DNA from: Armatimonadota bacterium
Lineage (GTDB): Bacteria > Sysuimicrobiota > Sysuimicrobiia > Sysuimicrobiales > Humicultoraceae
NCBI GenBank assembly: GCA_031459715.1
Contig: JAVKIA010000006.1
Location: 46,210-110,209, forward strand
Length of the DNA: 64,000 bases
Reading direction: 5' to 3'
The translations under genes and the position numbers were made by a program. Below the pieces are notes generated by a model. The model was not told the origin of the DNA and did no database searches. It saw only the letters and a program-made list of their open reading frames with translations. Numbering within the stretch: position 1 is the stretch's first letter; each line of letters starts with the position of its first letter. Below, one piece after another: positions 7,627 through 16,881 of this stretch.

Positions 7627-9026
7627 CCGAGATCCGCGGCCAGGAGAGAGGTGAGCCCTCCTATGTGAGGCAGGGCCTCCAGGGTATGCACGGCCTCCCG
7701 CAGGCGGCTCACTCCCTTCCGACTGAGCGCCCGTCCCGCCAGGGTGGTGAACTTCTCCTCCACCTCCTCCACGGTCAGAGGGTTCCCCGGATCGCCGCGA
7801 GGAGATCTCACCCCGGCGGTGAGGCGCCTTCCGTCCCGCAGCACGACTTCCACCTCCGCCGGCCAGGGGGGTTGGCTGAGGGACCGGCGCCGGTGCAGCT
7901 CGTTGTAGGCCGCGGTGGCCCGCACCCGCACCCTGGGCAGAAGGTCGGCGATCCGCGGGTCCTGCAGCTTGGCCGCCCACGCCGTGGGCAGGTCTGTCTT
8001 CCCCTCCACCAGGGCTACGGCCAACTGGTAGGGGTGGCTGAAGATGGCATTGACGTGAGAGCGGATGTGGTAGCAGGTCCGGGCGGCGGACGAGCTGTTG
8101 GTGGTGACGGTGACGCTCTCCACCTCCGCAGGGTCCACCCCCTGCGCATGCAGCTTGAGCGCCGCCTCGATGGAGGCGTGCAGGTAACGGCAGGCCGGGT
8201 AGGGCTTCAGGTAGCACTCGGTCATCCGCCACCTCCTTCCCAGGTCCGCCGCCCCCTCCGGGGGCAGGTCTGCCCCCACGAGGCGCAGCAGGCCCCGTTC
8301 CCCTTCCAGGATGTCCACAGAGCCCAGGACGCCCCGCTGCGCCAGCAGCGCGGAGATGACCGCCCGCCTGGCCTCGTGCCCGGGACAGAGGTCTTTTTCC
8401 TGGCCTCCGCTGTGCACGTACTGGGCTCCGGCCAGCTGGAAGGATGCGGCCAGGCCCAGGGCCCCGGCCACCTGGTCCGCGGAGAGGCGCAGGAGGCGGC
8501 CCGCCGCCGCGGCGCCTGCCAGGGCACCGACGACGACGAAGTAGGGCAGGCGCACCGAGCCCGCCTCCACCGCCGCAAACAACGTGGCCGCCAGGTGGAT
8601 GTACACCTCGTAGCCCAGCAGGAGGGCCGCCAGCACCTCCCTGCCGGAGGCGCCGCTGCGCTCGCCCACCGCCAGGCAAACGGGCACCAGCCGGTCATTG
8701 ATATGTCCGCCCATGAAGTGCCCGTCGCTGAAGTCCAGGAAGTTGGCCAGCACGGCGTTGGCCATGGCCGCCTCCGCGCACGCCACTTTCTCTCCCGTAC
8801 CTACCAGTGTGGCCTCGGCGCGGCCGGTGGCCTCGCGGGCGAGCCGGAGCACCCCGTCCACCACCGGATGCCGGGTGGCATACGCCCCCAGCATGATGCC
8901 CAGCGCGTCCAGCAGGTGCAGCTTCACCCGTTCGACCGCCTCAGGGGGGAACGCGTCCACCCTGGCCTGGGTGATGAACTCCGCCAGCTGGCGGGTGTAC
9001 CCGGGTACCACGGAGACCTGGCTCAC
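7623..9026 (-). CDS. MmgE/PrpD family protein
   Basis: The 467-residue protein belongs to the MmgE/PrpD fold, known from 2-methylcitrate dehydratase and cis-aconitate decarboxylase. Characteristic stretches are VKLHLLDALGIMLGAYATRH, ANAVLANFLDFSDGHFMGG and TECYLKPYPACRYLHASIEA. The GTG at 9026 overlaps the stop of the dipeptidase gene (GTGA) and fits the family N-terminus; a longer frame starting at 9131 runs inside that gene and is rejected. Many MmgE/PrpD proteins in catabolic operons have no assigned substrate, and here the peptidase neighbours suggest an amino-acid-derived acid. A second copy lies at 19023-20402. Confidence 0.87.
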   Translation of the reverse strand: MSQVSVVPGYTRQLAEFITQARVDAFPPEAVERVKLHLLDALGIMLGAYATRHPVVDGVLRLAREATGRAEATLVGTGEKVACAEAAMANAVLANFLDFSDGHFMGGHINDRLVPVCLAVGERSGASGREVLAALLLGYEVYIHLAATLFAAVEAGSVRLPYFVVVGALAGAAAAGRLLRLSADQVAGALGLAASFQLAGAQYVHSGGQEKDLCPGHEARRAVISALLAQRGVLGSVDILEGERGLLRLVGADLPPEGAADLGRRWRMTECYLKPYPACRYLHASIEAALKLHAQGVDPAEVESVTVTTNSSSAARTCYHIRSHVNAIFSHPYQLAVALVEGKTDLPTAWAAKLQDPRIADLLPRVRVRATAAYNELHRRRSLSQPPWPAEVEVVLRDGRRLTAGVRSPRGDPGNPLTVEEVEEKFTTLAGRALSRKGVSRLREAVHTLEALPHIGGLTSLLAADLG

Positions 9027-10084
9027 CCCACCACCTCCTCGATCAGCCGCAGGGCGTTGCCGCCGACGATCTTCTCGATCTCCTCGTCCCGATATCCCCG
9101 GGCCACCAGTCCGCGGATGATGTTCTTCCACTCCAGGGGCGATTCGATGCCGTACATGAAGTTGGCCGCCAGGGTGATACCCATACGCCTGAACTCCTCG
9201 GGCCGCTCCGCCTGCAGCTTGCGGTGCATCGCCACCTGGTCGTGGAAGGTGTTGTCCAGGCCGATGGCCACGTGCTCCACCCCCACCATCCGGGCCACGT
9301 AGTCCACATGGTCCAGCAGGTCGTCGATCCCCTGCTCCGGCTTGCTGGAGAGCTGATTGGGGATGGCCGAGATGCCCACCAGGCCACCTTTAGCGGCCAC
9401 GGCGCGGATCTGCTCGTCGGTGATCAGGCGGGCGCACGGCGGGTTGAGGGCGCGAGCCCCGGTGTGGTTGAACAGAACCGGTGCCTCGGAGGAGGCGATG
9501 GCCTCCAGGGATGTCTGGATTCCGCAGTGCGACAGGTCGATGAGCACGCGCGCCGCGTTCAGCCGCCGCACCAGCTCCCGCCCGAAGCGGCTCAGACCGG
9601 TGTCCGTCTCCTCCCCGCAGCCGTCGCCGACAAAGTTGCGGGTGTTGAAGGTGAGCAGCATCATGCGCACGCCCATGCCGTAGAAGAGCTCCACTCGCTC
9701 CAGCTTGCGTCCTACGGCCTGTGGCTCCAGCTGGAACATCACCGCCTGCTGGCCGGCCCGCTTCGCCCGGCGCAGGTCCTCAGCCCGGGTGGCCACCACC
9801 ATGCCGGGCTGGCGCGCCACCACGCTCTGGTAGCGGGCCAGCAGCTCCACCGCGTCGGCGAACTCCTCGGAGAGCACCGGTACCGCTTCGAAGAACCCGG
9901 TGACTCCGGTCTGGCGCACCAGGTCGTAGTCAAAGTGGAACTGTAGCGACCCGAAGATGTGAGTGTGCAGGTCGACGGTGACCAGGTCCTGGAAGAGACG
10001 CTCGGCCCGCTGGTGGTCCTCCGCGGGCAGCTTGATCAGCCGTTCCTCCAGCGGAATCCGCAGGTACTCCTCGCGGGTCAGCAT
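9023..10084 (-). CDS. M19 membrane-dipeptidase-like metallohydrolase
   Basis: The 353-residue protein has the renal-dipeptidase fold, which uses two zinc ions to hydrolyse dipeptides. Likely ligands are His in LIDLSHCG, His in VLFNHTGAR and Asp in AIGLDNTFHD, and the bridging Glu probably lies in VMFQLEPQ. The first metal motif reads VDLHTHIFG, His-x-His rather than the usual His-x-Asp of M19, so metal use or substrate may differ. The start is ATG at 10084, about ten bases after AAGGAGG; the in-frame GTG at 10093 is too close to that Shine-Dalgarno sequence. It lies between the aminopeptidase and MmgE/PrpD genes. Confidence 0.83.
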   Translation of the reverse strand: MLTREEYLRIPLEERLIKLPAEDHQRAERLFQDLVTVDLHTHIFGSLQFHFDYDLVRQTGVTGFFEAVPVLSEEFADAVELLARYQSVVARQPGMVVATRAEDLRRAKRAGQQAVMFQLEPQAVGRKLERVELFYGMGVRMMLLTFNTRNFVGDGCGEETDTGLSRFGRELVRRLNAARVLIDLSHCGIQTSLEAIASSEAPVLFNHTGARALNPPCARLITDEQIRAVAAKGGLVGISAIPNQLSSKPEQGIDDLLDHVDYVARMVGVEHVAIGLDNTFHDQVAMHRKLQAERPEEFRRMGITLAANFMYGIESPLEWKNIIRGLVARGYRDEEIEKIVGGNALRLIEEVVG

Positions 10085-10113
10085 GAGCGGCACCCCTCCT
10101 TTACGCTTTCTGT

Positions 10114-11061
10114 TCAGAGCTCCAGCCTGCCGTCACGTACAATCACCCTCGTGTCCAGCCGCACCGTGGGCTCCCGCATGGCGGCGTCCCGGTGGGTGCC
10201 CTCTGTGATTTCCCCGCCCAGGTGCGTGTTTTGCCCCAAGCCCACGTGGGCCGAGCCGGCCACCCGCTCGTCTTCCACCAGGCGGCCGCAGTAGCGGGCG
10301 AAGGGGTTGGTGCCGATGCCTAGCTCGGCCACCACTCGGGCGCCCGGCGGTTCCACAGCCCACTGCGCCTCCAGCCAGCGGGCGGCCTTGCCTTCGGAGA
10401 TGGCGGCCACCCGGCCGGCTTCGACCGTGAGCACCGCCGGTTCTTCGACCAGCCCCAGCCCCTCGATGCTGCCGTCCAGCACCAGCCGCCCCTCGGCTGA
10501 CCCCGGGACCGGGGTGACAGCCACCACGCCCGCGGGCAGCCCCGAGGCGGTACCTGGCCGGGTGGCTATTCCGTCCAGGGAGACCACCCGTCGGCCCTGG
10601 ATGCGGGCACGGATGTCGGTGCCCGCCGGGGTGGAGATGGTCAGGGTAGCCGCGGTGGCAAACGCGGCGGCCACTGCGCGGGTGACCTCCCCCAGCCGGG
10701 GGTAGTCTGCCTCCGCCGCCCGCAGCAGCATGGCGTCGGTCACCCCGCACAGGGAGAGCAGGCGCGCTCCCGCCGCCAGCGCCTGCCGCCTCAGGTCGTG
10801 GGGGAAGATCCAGGGTGTGCACACAAGGATGGCGTCGGCCCCTTCCAGCGCCGCGCGCACCGCCCGCGGCACCTCTGCCGCGTCCTGCGCCGGCGGCAGC
10901 GCCACAACCACGGGCACAGCTCCCGCCTTCCGCACCGCCTGGACGAACCCGGCGTGCAGGCCCAGCGTCTCCTGGTGATCACGCAGGATGAGGACCGCCT
11001 CCCCGCGGCGGATGGCCAGGCAGTCTGCCACCACCCTGGCGCAGGCTTCCTGGAGCGTCAT
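10114..11061 (-). CDS. M29-type aminopeptidase (leucyl aminopeptidase family)
   Basis: This 315-residue cytoplasmic protein matches the aminopeptidase T (M29) family, which uses a metal pair to remove N-terminal residues. Conserved parts are VAELGIGTNPFARYCGRLVE and GSAHVGLGQNTHLGGEITEG, ending in THRDAAM and PTVRLD, which hold the expected Glu, His and Asp ligands near the C-terminus. The ATG overlaps the upstream M20 gene stop (ATGA). The same broad fold appears as the NicX-like protein at 32760-33779, so peptide specificity is inferred from its neighbours, not proven. Confidence 0.8.
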   Translation of the reverse strand: MTLQEACARVVADCLAIRRGEAVLILRDHQETLGLHAGFVQAVRKAGAVPVVVALPPAQDAAEVPRAVRAALEGADAILVCTPWIFPHDLRRQALAAGARLLSLCGVTDAMLLRAAEADYPRLGEVTRAVAAAFATAATLTISTPAGTDIRARIQGRRVVSLDGIATRPGTASGLPAGVVAVTPVPGSAEGRLVLDGSIEGLGLVEEPAVLTVEAGRVAAISEGKAARWLEAQWAVEPPGARVVAELGIGTNPFARYCGRLVEDERVAGSAHVGLGQNTHLGGEITEGTHRDAAMREPTVRLDTRVIVRDGRLEL

Positions 11062-12260
11062 CCCGCTCCGGCGCGGCGCAGCGCCGCCAGCGCGTAAACG
11101 CGGGCGGCGGCGGCGACGTCCGCCAGGGCCACGTGCTCGTCCACCGCGTGAGCCTGCGCGGTCTCCCCCGGGCCGAAGAGGCAGGCCTCCGTGATGCCCA
11201 CGCGGTCCTTCCAGTCGGCGATGTCGCCGAAGGAGACGGCGCCCCCAAGCGGCAGCTCCCGGCCAAGCGCCGCTCTGCCGGCCTCCTGCAGGGCGCGGAC
11301 CAGCCCCCCGCCCGCCGGGAATTCGATGGGCTCGCGCCGCTCCGGGAATTCCAGCCGACGCAGCGCAGCGCCGCTGCGGTCGGCCTCTGCCTGGGCAGCC
11401 TCCCGCACCAGTGCCATCACCTCCGCTGTCGTCCGCGGCGGAGCGAAGCGAATATCGAAGACAAGCTCGCAGCGGTCCGGGACGGTGTTGGTCTTTTGCC
11501 CGCCGCGGATCGTCCCCACACTGACGGTGTCCCGGCCGAGCAGGGGATGGTTCTGCCGGGGGAGGGCGTAGACCGCCTTGATGATCCGCACGGCCGCCAG
11601 GATTGCGTTCACCCCTGCGCCGGACGCGGCGTGGGCACTCTTGCCGGCAACCTCCACCTGTGCCCAGACCCGCCCCCGGCTGGCGCAGCAGATGGTCAGA
11701 TCGTAGGGCTCTCCGCCGACGTACGGCGCGGGGCGGAGGTAACCATGGGTGGCCATGTAGGTCTCCCCGTTGAACCAGCGGGCCTCCGGCGGATGCCACT
11801 CGTCCCCGGCCCAGGCCAGCAGCGCCACCGACCGCACCGGAGCCAGGCCCGCCCGCTTCAGAGCCCGAAGGGCTGCCATCATCGCTGCCAGGCTGCCCTT
11901 GCAGTCCGCCGCCCCCCGCCCGAAGAGCACGCCGTCGGCCACCTCGGCAGCGAAGGGGTGGTGACGCCACAGGTGGAGGTCGTAGGCGGGAACGACATCG
12001 GTGTGCGCCGAAAAGAGCACGCCCCACTCCGGGCGCTCGCCGGGCAGGAAGGCCAGGACGTTAGGTCGCTCCCACCCCTGGCCGACGTCCCCGGCCACCT
12101 CCACCTGCAGCCCCTGAGCGCACAGCTCCTCGGCGACGAAGGTGGCGATGGGAGCAAGACGGCCCGGTGGGTTGACGCTGGGGATCTGCACCAGCCGCCG
12201 CAGCAGCCAGAAGAGGTACTCCTCGTCCAAGCAGGCCAGGACGCGGTGAGCAGTCTGCAT
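11058..12260 (-). CDS. M20 family metallopeptidase (ArgE/DapE type), copy 1
   Basis: This 400-residue protein has the M20 layout: a catalytic domain with FSAHTDVVPAYD and LFGRGAADCKGSLAAMMAAL, an inserted dimerisation domain (about residues 205-320), and a final metal motif AQAHAVDEHVALAD. It would cleave an amide or peptide bond in a small substrate. The expected Asp-Glu-Glu catalytic motif reads AGDEW, so one of the two acidic residues may be replaced. It is a close paralogue of the next gene upstream: both share CCASRGRVW, SFGDIADWKD and EACLFGPG. It is coupled to the aminopeptidase by ATGA. Confidence 0.85.
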   Translation of the reverse strand: MQTAHRVLACLDEEYLFWLLRRLVQIPSVNPPGRLAPIATFVAEELCAQGLQVEVAGDVGQGWERPNVLAFLPGERPEWGVLFSAHTDVVPAYDLHLWRHHPFAAEVADGVLFGRGAADCKGSLAAMMAALRALKRAGLAPVRSVALLAWAGDEWHPPEARWFNGETYMATHGYLRPAPYVGGEPYDLTICCASRGRVWAQVEVAGKSAHAASGAGVNAILAAVRIIKAVYALPRQNHPLLGRDTVSVGTIRGGQKTNTVPDRCELVFDIRFAPPRTTAEVMALVREAAQAEADRSGAALRRLEFPERREPIEFPAGGGLVRALQEAGRAALGRELPLGGAVSFGDIADWKDRVGITEACLFGPGETAQAHAVDEHVALADVAAAARVYALAALRRAGAG

Positions 12261-12269
12261 CTCCCGTCC

Positions 12270-13469
12270 CTAGCGGGCCACCCCGCAGTAGGCGACGACT
12301 GCCGCGGCGTAGATGCGGGCGGCCGCGATCAGGTCGGCCACGGCCACGTGCTCGTTGATGGCGTGCGCCTGCGCCGTCTTCCCCGGGCCAAACAGGCAGG
12401 CCTCCCTCAGTCCCACGGCGTCCTTCCAGTCGGCGATGTCCCCAAACGAGAGCGCCCCGCCCAGGGCCAGCTCGCGCCCCGCGGCCTCGCCCCCCGCGCG
12501 CAGGGCCGCCACCAGCGGCCCGGCATCAGGGAAGTCGATGGGCTCGCGGCGCTCCGTCACCGCCAGCTCGCGAAGCAGGAAGGTCGAGTCCGCGCGCAGG
12601 GCTTCCAAGGCGGCTCGCACCTCCCCCTCAATGTCCCGGGTGCTGCGCGGAGGGCCGAAGCGGATGTCGAAGGTCAGGCGGCAGCTGTCGGGGACGATGT
12701 TGGGCTGGACGCCTCCCTCGATGGTGCCCACGTTGATGGTGTCCCGCCCCAGGACCGGGTGTTCGCGAACTTCGATCCCGTAGACAGCGTCGATGACCTT
12801 CACCCCGTTGAGGATGGCATTGATGCCCTTGCCTGTGGCGGAGTGGGTGGACTCTCCTCCCACCTCGATGCGGAACCAGACCCGTCCCCGGCTGGCGCAG
12901 CAGATGCGCAGGTCGTAGGGCTCGCCGAAGATGCCTGCGTCGGCCCGCAGCCTGCCTGCCTCTGCCAGGTAGGCCAGCCCGTTGAACCAGCGCGCCTGCG
13001 GGGGCCGCCACTCGTCCCCGGCCCAGGCGGCCAGCACTACCTTCCCCGCCAGGGGCACCTTTGACCGGACGACGGCGCGCAGCGCCGCCATCATGGCTCC
13101 CAGGCTGGCCTTGGTGTCGGCTGCCCCCCGGCCGTAGAGCAGCCCGTCCTCGACGACGGCGGCAAATGGGGGATGACGCCACCGGGTCAGGTCGGCAGGA
13201 GGCACCACGTCGGTGTGCGCGGCCAGCAGCAGGACCGGCGAGCCCTCACCCACGGTGGCCAGCACGTTGGGCCGGGACCAACCCTCGCCGCTGTCGCCGT
13301 CCACCAGGGGAGACAGCCCGTAGCCGGCGAGCTCCCGGGAGACCACCTCGGCAATCTCCGCAAGCTGCAGCGGAGGGGCGACACTGGGGACCTGGATCAG
13401 CCGGCGGGTGAGGTCCAGGGTGTAATCGTCATCGACCTGCCCCAGGACGTGCCGGATGGCGTCTTCCAT
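12270..13469 (-). CDS. M20 family metallopeptidase (ArgE/DapE type), copy 2
   Basis: This 399-residue paralogue of the following gene has the same motifs: AAHTDVVPPADLTRW, LYGRGAADTKASLGAMMAAL, AGDEW in place of the usual Asp-Glu-Glu, and AQAHAINEHVAVAD. The start is ATG at 13469, preceded by GAGGGAACGAG as ribosome-binding site; it lies 11 bases after the permease gene. Tandem duplication followed by divergence is the simplest origin. Location behind dipeptide permease genes suggests that the pair handles imported peptides or N-acyl amino acids with different side-chain preference. Confidence 0.85.
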   Translation of the reverse strand: MEDAIRHVLGQVDDDYTLDLTRRLIQVPSVAPPLQLAEIAEVVSRELAGYGLSPLVDGDSGEGWSRPNVLATVGEGSPVLLLAAHTDVVPPADLTRWRHPPFAAVVEDGLLYGRGAADTKASLGAMMAALRAVVRSKVPLAGKVVLAAWAGDEWRPPQARWFNGLAYLAEAGRLRADAGIFGEPYDLRICCASRGRVWFRIEVGGESTHSATGKGINAILNGVKVIDAVYGIEVREHPVLGRDTINVGTIEGGVQPNIVPDSCRLTFDIRFGPPRSTRDIEGEVRAALEALRADSTFLLRELAVTERREPIDFPDAGPLVAALRAGGEAAGRELALGGALSFGDIADWKDAVGLREACLFGPGKTAQAHAINEHVAVADLIAAARIYAAAVVAYCGVAR

Positions 13470-13480
13470 CTCGTTCCCTC

Positions 13481-14377
13481 CTACAAACCCAGGCGCGCGG
13501 CCATGCGGGGGTCCAGCGCGTCCCGCAGGCCGTCGCCGAAGAGGTTGAAGCCGAGCACGGTGACGAAGATGGCCAGCCCCGGAAAGGCCGTGAGGTGGGG
13601 CGCCACCCGCAGGTACAGCCGGCCCTTGCTGAGCATTGCCCCCCACTCCGGCGTTGGGGGCTGCGCTCCCAGCCCCAGGAAGCCCAGAGCCGCTGCGGAG
13701 AGGATCGCCGAGGCCACCTGCAGCGTGGACTGGACGATGAGGGGAGAGAGGCAGTTGGGCAGGATGTGCCGCAGGAGGATGCGGGAGTCGTGTGCGCCCA
13801 GGGCGCGGGCGGCTTCCACGTACTGCTGCTCCCGGATGGCCAGCACCAGGCCCCGGACCAGGCGGGCGTACACCGGCATCTGGGCGATGCCGATGGCAAT
13901 CATGGCGTTGTAGAGGCTGGGGCCCATCACCGCCACGATGCAGATGGCCAGCAGCACCGGGGGGAAGGAGAGGAGTACGTCCACGAATCGCATGCACAGC
14001 AGGTCCACCCACCCGCCGCGGTAGGTGCCCAGCGCGCCCAACGCGGTGCCCGCGAGCAGGCCGATGCTCACGGAGACAAAGCCCAGGGTGAGGGAGATAC
14101 GTGCACCGTAGAGGACGCGGCTGAGCAGGTCCCGCCCCAGCTCGTCGGTGCCCAGGGGGTGGGCGCGCGAGGGGGGCTGCAGCATCCGGTTCAGGTCCGC
14201 GGCCAGGGGCGGGTGGGGGCTGATGGCCCCGGCGAAGGCGGCGGCGAGTCCCAGGAGGATAAGGATGGCCAGCCCCGCCTTGGCCGCGCGATTGCGCAGG
14301 AAGGTGCGCAGCGCGCGGTGCTGCGCCCACCTGGCCCGTGGGACCGTGACACCAAGTGCTAGCATCCGGGTAGCCAT
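13481..14377 (-). CDS. dipeptide/oligopeptide ABC transporter permease, DppC type
   Basis: The 298-residue inner-membrane protein has the DppC pattern: one N-terminal membrane segment (about residues 34-52), the family motif HPLGTDELGRDLLSRVLYGA, then a five-helix core with the EAA loop EAARALGAHDSRILLRHILP that contacts the ATPase. The C-terminus, GDGLRDALDPRM, is typical. Together with the DppB and binding protein genes upstream it forms an importer. No ATPase genes are in this operon, so it probably borrows the DppD/DppF pair at 20.4-22.5 kb or one elsewhere. Confidence 0.92.
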   Translation of the reverse strand: MATRMLALGVTVPRARWAQHRALRTFLRNRAAKAGLAILILLGLAAAFAGAISPHPPLAADLNRMLQPPSRAHPLGTDELGRDLLSRVLYGARISLTLGFVSVSIGLLAGTALGALGTYRGGWVDLLCMRFVDVLLSFPPVLLAICIVAVMGPSLYNAMIAIGIAQMPVYARLVRGLVLAIREQQYVEAARALGAHDSRILLRHILPNCLSPLIVQSTLQVASAILSAAALGFLGLGAQPPTPEWGAMLSKGRLYLRVAPHLTAFPGLAIFVTVLGFNLFGDGLRDALDPRMAARLGL

Positions 14378-14387
14378 CTCCGGGGCC

Positions 14388-15308
14388 TCATCCGTAGCGG
14401 ATGCGGGGGTCGAGGAAGGCGTAGAGCACGTCCACCAGGAGGTTGATCAGGGCAAAGGTGGCGGCGAAGAGCAGGACACTGGCCTGGACAATGGGGTAGT
14501 CGCGCACCAGGACGGCGTCCACCAGCAGCCGCCCCATCCCCGGCCAGGCGAAGACGCTCTCCACCACCACCGAGCCGCCCAGCAGCGTGCCGAATTGCAG
14601 GCCCACGATGGTCACCACGGGAATAAGGGCGTTCTTCAGCGCGTGCCGGTAGGTGACGGCGACCTCGTCCACCCCTTTGGAGCGAGCGGTGCGGATGTAG
14701 TCCTGGCCCAAGACCTCCAGCATGCTGGAACGGGTCTGCCGGGCGATGATCCCCGCGGCCACCAGGCCCAGGGTGACCGCGGGGAGCACCAGGTGTCGTG
14801 GCGTCCCCATGCCGCTGGCCGGCAGCCACCCCAGGAGGACGCCAAACAGGAAGATGAGCATCAGGCCTGACCAGAACGCCGGCATGGAGACGCCCACCAG
14901 CGCCAGAACCATGGCGCCGTTGTCCCACCAGGAATACGGCCGCCGTGCGGAAACGACACCCGCCGTCCCCCCGACGACCAGGGCCACAGCCATGCTGGCG
15001 GCGGCGAGGAGCAGGGTAGCCGGGTACCTCCCGGCTATCTCAGCGGCAACCGGAACCCCGGAGGCCACCGACCGGCCCAGGTCGCCGCGCAGCAGGTTGG
15101 TCAGGAAGACCGCGTACTGCACAGGAAGGGGACGGTCCAGCCCCCAGGCGCGGCGGACCAGGGCGATATCCTCGGCGGTGGCCCACTGGCTGGCCAGTAG
15201 CTCCGCCGGATCGCCGGGGATCAGCCGGATGAGCACGAAGACGATCATGGAGACCCCCAGTAACATGGGCACCATGATCGTCAGCCGACGGGCCAGGTAT
15301 CGGTGCAC
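14388..15308 (-). CDS. dipeptide/oligopeptide ABC transporter permease, DppB type
   Basis: This 306-residue integral membrane protein starts at a GTG, reading as MHRYLARRLTIMVPMLLGV. It has the DppB N-terminal signature LIRLIPGDPAELL, and LDRPLPVQYAVFLTNLLRGD followed by LGRS. The EAA loop is YIRTARSKGVDEVAVTYRHA, and the C-terminal signature is YAFLDPRIRYG. It pairs with the DppC-type permease that follows after ten bases. The operon order binding protein, DppB, DppC is standard for this importer class. Confidence 0.92.
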   Translation of the reverse strand: MHRYLARRLTIMVPMLLGVSMIVFVLIRLIPGDPAELLASQWATAEDIALVRRAWGLDRPLPVQYAVFLTNLLRGDLGRSVASGVPVAAEIAGRYPATLLLAAASMAVALVVGGTAGVVSARRPYSWWDNGAMVLALVGVSMPAFWSGLMLIFLFGVLLGWLPASGMGTPRHLVLPAVTLGLVAAGIIARQTRSSMLEVLGQDYIRTARSKGVDEVAVTYRHALKNALIPVVTIVGLQFGTLLGGSVVVESVFAWPGMGRLLVDAVLVRDYPIVQASVLLFAATFALINLLVDVLYAFLDPRIRYG

Positions 15309-15315
15309 GTCGGTC

Positions 15316-16881
15316 CTAGCGGTCCAGCCAGGTCTTGTGCAGCTCGTCCACCATCTCGGTAACCGAGATGATGAAGTCCTTCACGTCGGCCTTCTTGGCG
15401 TGGATCTGCGGCTCCGTGTACAGGAAGATCTGCGGCGCGTCCTCCATGATGATCTCCTGGATCTTGCGCAGGGCGTAAAGCCGCTTCTCCGGGTCGGTGA
15501 AGAAACGCTGGGCCAGGACCAGCCGGGTAAGGTCGTCCCGGGCGTAGAACATGTTGTTCAGGCCACCGGGCGCCCAGGACTCCTCCGTGTAGTCCTTCAC
15601 CGCCAGGTCGGCGTCCAGGGTGGGCAGCCCCCAGCCGATGAAGAACATCTGGACGATGCTCTCCTGGACCCCCTTGCGCAGCACCGCCTGGTAGGCGCCC
15701 CACTCCATGCGGATGATCTCCACGCGCACGCCCACCGCCGCCAGGTAGGACTGCACCGCCTCCACCACTTCCGTATCCAGGAGGTAGCGGCCCGGTGCAT
15801 AGTGCAACGTGGCCCGGAAGCCGTTAGGGTAGCCGGCCTCCGCCAGGAGCTGCCGGGCCCTGGCCGGGTTGTACTCGTAGGTCTTGATGGGGAAGTAACC
15901 GTACCCGGTGTGGGGCACCGGTGAGTCGGTGATCTTGGCCAGACCCAGGAAGAGCTTGTCCACGATGGCCTTCTTGTCCACCGCGTAGTTAAGGGCCTGG
16001 CGCACCCGCTTGTCCTTGAAGGGGCCCCACTGCACGTTCATGCCCACGAAGATCTTCCGCTGCGGCGGCGGGGTGAGCACGGTGAACCGGGGATTGGCCC
16101 GCAGGCGGGCGGCGTCGCGCGGAGGGACATGGTAGATGGCGTCTACCTCGCCGGCCTCCAGGGCCATGACCCGGGCGGCCGTCTCCGGGATGGGCCGCAT
16201 GACCAGGCCCTCCAGGTACGGGGTCCCGCCCCAGTACTCCTTGTTGGCCGCCAGCCGGACCTCCCGGCCCTTCAGGTGGTGCACGAACTTGAAGGGCCCG
16301 GTTCCCATGGGGGCGGTGAAGTAGTTGGCCCCCAGTTTCTTCACCTGGGTGGGGCTGTTGATGGCGATGGGGGCGTAGGCCAGTTGGGCCGGCAGCGGGG
16401 CGAAGGGGCCGGCCGTGACGATCTGCACCGTGGTCTCATCCACGGGAACGACGCGGTCGATCATGGTGAAGGCCGGCCGCGCCGGGGCCCGGGTGGCCGG
16501 GTCCAGGATACGCTCCACGTTGAACTTCACCGCCTCGGCGTTGAAGGGGGTGCCGTCGTGGAAGCGCACGCCGCGGCGCAGCTTGAACGTCCAGGTCCGG
16601 CCGTCCGGGGAGACGGACCAGGACTCGGCCAGCGCCGGCAGCACCTTCCCGCCCTCCGGACTGATCCTGGTCAGCGTCTCGCTCACCTGGAGGATGATCC
16701 CCAGGTTGGGGATCCCCGTGGCCAGGGCGGAGTCGAAGATGGGAGGGTCTGTCCCTAACGACAGGACGAGCCAGCCCCCGGGTTTGGGTTTGGCCGCCGC
16801 GCCCCACGCGCCCGGCGTGCCTGCCGAAAGCACGAGCAGGGCGACCAGGGCTGCCAGTACCGCCACGTGCGGGTTCTTCAT
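15316..16881 (-). CDS. peptide ABC transporter substrate-binding protein (family 5)
   Basis: This 521-residue extracytoplasmic protein delivers peptides or related ligands to the adjacent permeases. An N-terminal signal peptide (about residues 1-27) is followed by the family 5 order of segments: FKLRRGVRFHDGTPFNAEAV, then VRQALNYAVDKKAIVDKL, then ARQLLAEAGYPNGFRATLHY, and lastly EIIMEDAPQIFLYTE. The start is ATG 16881, five bases after AGGAGGTG; an in-frame GTG at 16902 is possible. Standard domain order here makes it a useful comparison for the permuted protein at 25682-27298. Confidence 0.92.
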   Translation of the reverse strand: MKNPHVAVLAALVALLVLSAGTPGAWGAAAKPKPGGWLVLSLGTDPPIFDSALATGIPNLGIILQVSETLTRISPEGGKVLPALAESWSVSPDGRTWTFKLRRGVRFHDGTPFNAEAVKFNVERILDPATRAPARPAFTMIDRVVPVDETTVQIVTAGPFAPLPAQLAYAPIAINSPTQVKKLGANYFTAPMGTGPFKFVHHLKGREVRLAANKEYWGGTPYLEGLVMRPIPETAARVMALEAGEVDAIYHVPPRDAARLRANPRFTVLTPPPQRKIFVGMNVQWGPFKDKRVRQALNYAVDKKAIVDKLFLGLAKITDSPVPHTGYGYFPIKTYEYNPARARQLLAEAGYPNGFRATLHYAPGRYLLDTEVVEAVQSYLAAVGVRVEIIRMEWGAYQAVLRKGVQESIVQMFFIGWGLPTLDADLAVKDYTEESWAPGGLNNMFYARDDLTRLVLAQRFFTDPEKRLYALRKIQEIIMEDAPQIFLYTEPQIHAKKADVKDFIISVTEMVDELHKTWLDR

